Shown here one piece after another: positions 5,503 to 6,598 of a DNA stretch of 6,598 nt (positions are counted from its first letter, which is position 1; each line of letters starts with the position of its first letter). This stretch comes from JALOAP01 sp964632355. Lineage in GTDB: Bacteria > Chloroflexota > Dehalococcoidia > Tepidiformales > Tepidiformaceae. The translations under genes and the position numbers were made by a program. The DNA is taken from NCBI GenBank assembly GCA_964632355.1, contig CAZWBW010000127.1, forward strand, positions 1 through 6,598. The letters run 5' to 3'. The notes below the pieces were generated by a model. The model was not told the origin of the DNA. It ran no database searches and saw only the letters and a program-made list of their open reading frames with translations.

Positions 5503-6598
5503 CTAGCTGCGCCGCGTGCGGAGGGCGATGAGCCCGCAGCCTGCGGCCAGCGACGCCAGGCCAGCCAGCGCCAGCAGGAGGTTGAACGAACTGCCATTCC
5601 CGCCGAGGAAACCGGAACCGGTGTTCGGTGCACCCGGCGTCTTCTCGCCGGCTACCTTCTCCGTCGGCGTCGCCGTCGGCGACTCCGGCTCGCTCGGCTC
5701 GGTCGTTGCCGTCACCGGCGGCTCGGTCGGCTCCTCCGTCGGATCCTCCTCGGTCGGCGTCTCCGTCGGCTCCTGCGGCTCCGTCGTCGACGTCGCCGTT
5801 GGCGTCGTCGGAGTCGGGGTCGGAGTGGTCGTCTCCGTCGGAGTGGTCGTCTCCGTCGGCGTCGTCGGAGTCGGGGTCGGCGTCGTCGTCTCTGTCGGAG
5901 TGGTCGTCTCCGTCGGCGTCGTCGTCGGGGTCGGGGTCGGGGTCGACTCGGGCTGGTTGTAGAACCGCACCCTCGTGACCTCGCCGTCGCGAACCTCGGC
6001 TTCCGTCGTGTTGCTGCTCACGAGGTCGCCGTCGTTCACACGCACACCGATCACCCGGTAGCCATCCCGAGTCTCTTCGGTGAGCCTATAGACGCCCGCC
6101 GTAAGCCCCGGGAACGTCGCGGTCTGGTCGACGGTGATCCGCTGGCCAGCGCCGAAGTCGAGGCCCGAGACCACCACCTCCCACGTGAGCAGCCGCTCGC
6201 CCGGGTCCTGCTCACCGTTGCCGTCCAGGTCCTCAACCTTCTCGATGACGAGGGTCCCGGTCCCGAGGACGATGTCGCAGGTCTGGTTCTGGAAGACGAA
6301 CTTGATCTGCCCGCCCGGCTTCGTCAGCTCGAGCGTCGGACCGGCGAGGACCGTCGCGAGAATCTCATCCTCGTTGCTGAGCGTGCACCGCTCAACGACG
6401 TTCGCCTCACCGAAGATCTCCTCGACCGTGTAGCTCCCGAGCGGGACGTTCTCGATCGTCACCGAGTTCGTGTCGAAGCCGGTGATCGTGACGTTCGGCA
6501 GTTCGCCATCGTTGATCCGGAAGTCCCACGACTCGATGCCGGTCTGGTTGATCTTCTCGATGACGATGTCACCGACCGCTTCGTTGTAGAAGCAGATG
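5503..6598 (-). CDS. Cell-surface protein with Cna-B/SpaA-like modules, Pro/Thr-rich stalk and APNTG sorting-like signal (partial, N-terminus off the window)
   Basis: The 364 visible residues are the C-terminal part of a secreted protein. The fragment starts at the last strand of one module (ICFYN), followed by two further modules: about 9-104 (opening DIVIEK, closing FVFQN) and about 115-214 (opening TLVIEK, closing VRFYN). Each has YTVEE or YRLTEE near the middle, as in Cna-B/SpaA-like beta-sandwiches. The last module carries DLDGNGEQDPGE (123-134), like the calcium-associated loop of SdrD-type B domains. A Pro/Thr/Glu/Ser stalk of about 100 residues follows (about 216-315). Then come APNTG (323-327), a hydrophobic segment (about 338-359) and the tail RTRRS: the layout of a sortase signal with Ala in place of the usual Leu. 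If no sortase uses it, the protein would simply stay membrane-anchored. A GTG at 6460-6462 is internal to a module, since the frame stays open to the window edge, so it is not the start. Ligand or partner is unknown. Confidence 0.9.
   Translation of the reverse strand, partial: ICFYNEAVGDIVIEKINQTGIESWDFRINDGELPNVTITGFDTNSVTIENVPLGSYTVEEIFGEANVVERCTLSNEDEILATVLAGPTLELTKPGGQIKFVFQNQTCDIVLGTGTLVIEKVEDLDGNGEQDPGERLLTWEVVVSGLDFGAGQRITVDQTATFPGLTAGVYRLTEETRDGYRVIGVRVNDGDLVSSNTTEAEVRDGEVTRVRFYNQPESTPTPTPTTTPTETTTPTETTTPTPTPTTPTETTTPTETTTPTPTPTTPTATSTTEPQEPTETPTEEDPTEEPTEPPVTATTEPSEPESPTATPTEKVAGEKTPGAPNTGSGFLGGNGSSFNLLLALAGLASLAAGCGLIALRTRRS
5797..5940 (-). repeat. Tandem repeat encoding the Pro/Thr stalk
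   Basis: The stalk-coding DNA consists of a 60-base unit (5881-5940), a 57-base unit (5824-5880) and a partial third (5797-5823). The units encode PTPTPT followed by TTPTE/TPTE and two TETTTP-type hexapeptides; the first unit has one extra Thr. Within each unit an 18-base step encoding TETTTP is itself repeated. Such repeats can change copy number in frame and so alter stalk length. Confidence 0.85.

Noticed and set aside
5516..5962. Plus-strand frame rich in Val/Gly/Ser repeats
   Set aside because: It is the complement of the Pro/Thr stalk repeats and not a silk-like or PE-PGRS-like protein.

Overview
The window is GC-rich DNA from a bacterium, most likely a member of the Chloroflexota (Dehalococcoidia/Tepidiforma-like); that placement is an inference from gene content and style, not a measurement. 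The supporting points are a four-domain ribosomal protein S1, a UVR-type ClpC, a 5S rRNA gene that stands alone, and a surface protein with Pro/Thr-rich stalk and a sorting-signal-like C-terminus. Almost everything lies on the minus strand; one small gene is on the plus strand.

From left to right: (1) positions 1-1660, minus strand, hold the N-terminal two thirds of the AAA+ unfoldase ClpC, cut by the window edge inside the second Walker A motif. (2) 1697-3217, minus, is rpsA (ribosomal protein S1), only 36 bases upstream of clpC and probably co-transcribed with it. It most likely starts at a TTG behind a GGAG Shine-Dalgarno, below an extended -10 promoter. (3) 3218-3423 is a structured control region with a leader hairpin, the promoter, nested inverted repeats, another strong hairpin and the intrinsic terminator of the 5S gene. 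(4) 3424-3539, minus, is a complete 5S rRNA gene with its own promoter and terminator and no 16S, 23S or tRNA beside it. (5) 3637-4134, plus, encodes a small membrane-anchored protein resembling YpmS (DUF2140), of unknown function. (6) 4196-5344, minus and convergent with it, encodes an N-terminal ferritin-like domain fused to a VIT1/CCC1 iron/manganese transporter. (7) A strong hairpin at 5452-5477 terminates the last gene. (8) 5503-6598, minus, is the C-terminal part of a secreted cell-surface protein: Cna-B/SpaA-like modules, a repetitive Pro/Thr/Glu-rich stalk, an APNTG motif, a membrane segment and a basic tail.

Functionally these are separate units: translation (5S rRNA, S1) and protein quality control (ClpC) next to each other, then iron handling, then a surface adhesin or stalk protein. 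I found no CRISPR array, tRNA, insertion sequence or clear sign of recent transfer. I see no convincing new multi-gene system. The most rewarding places are the stand-alone 5S gene with dyads around its promoter, the crowded regulatory region before rpsA, and the surface protein.
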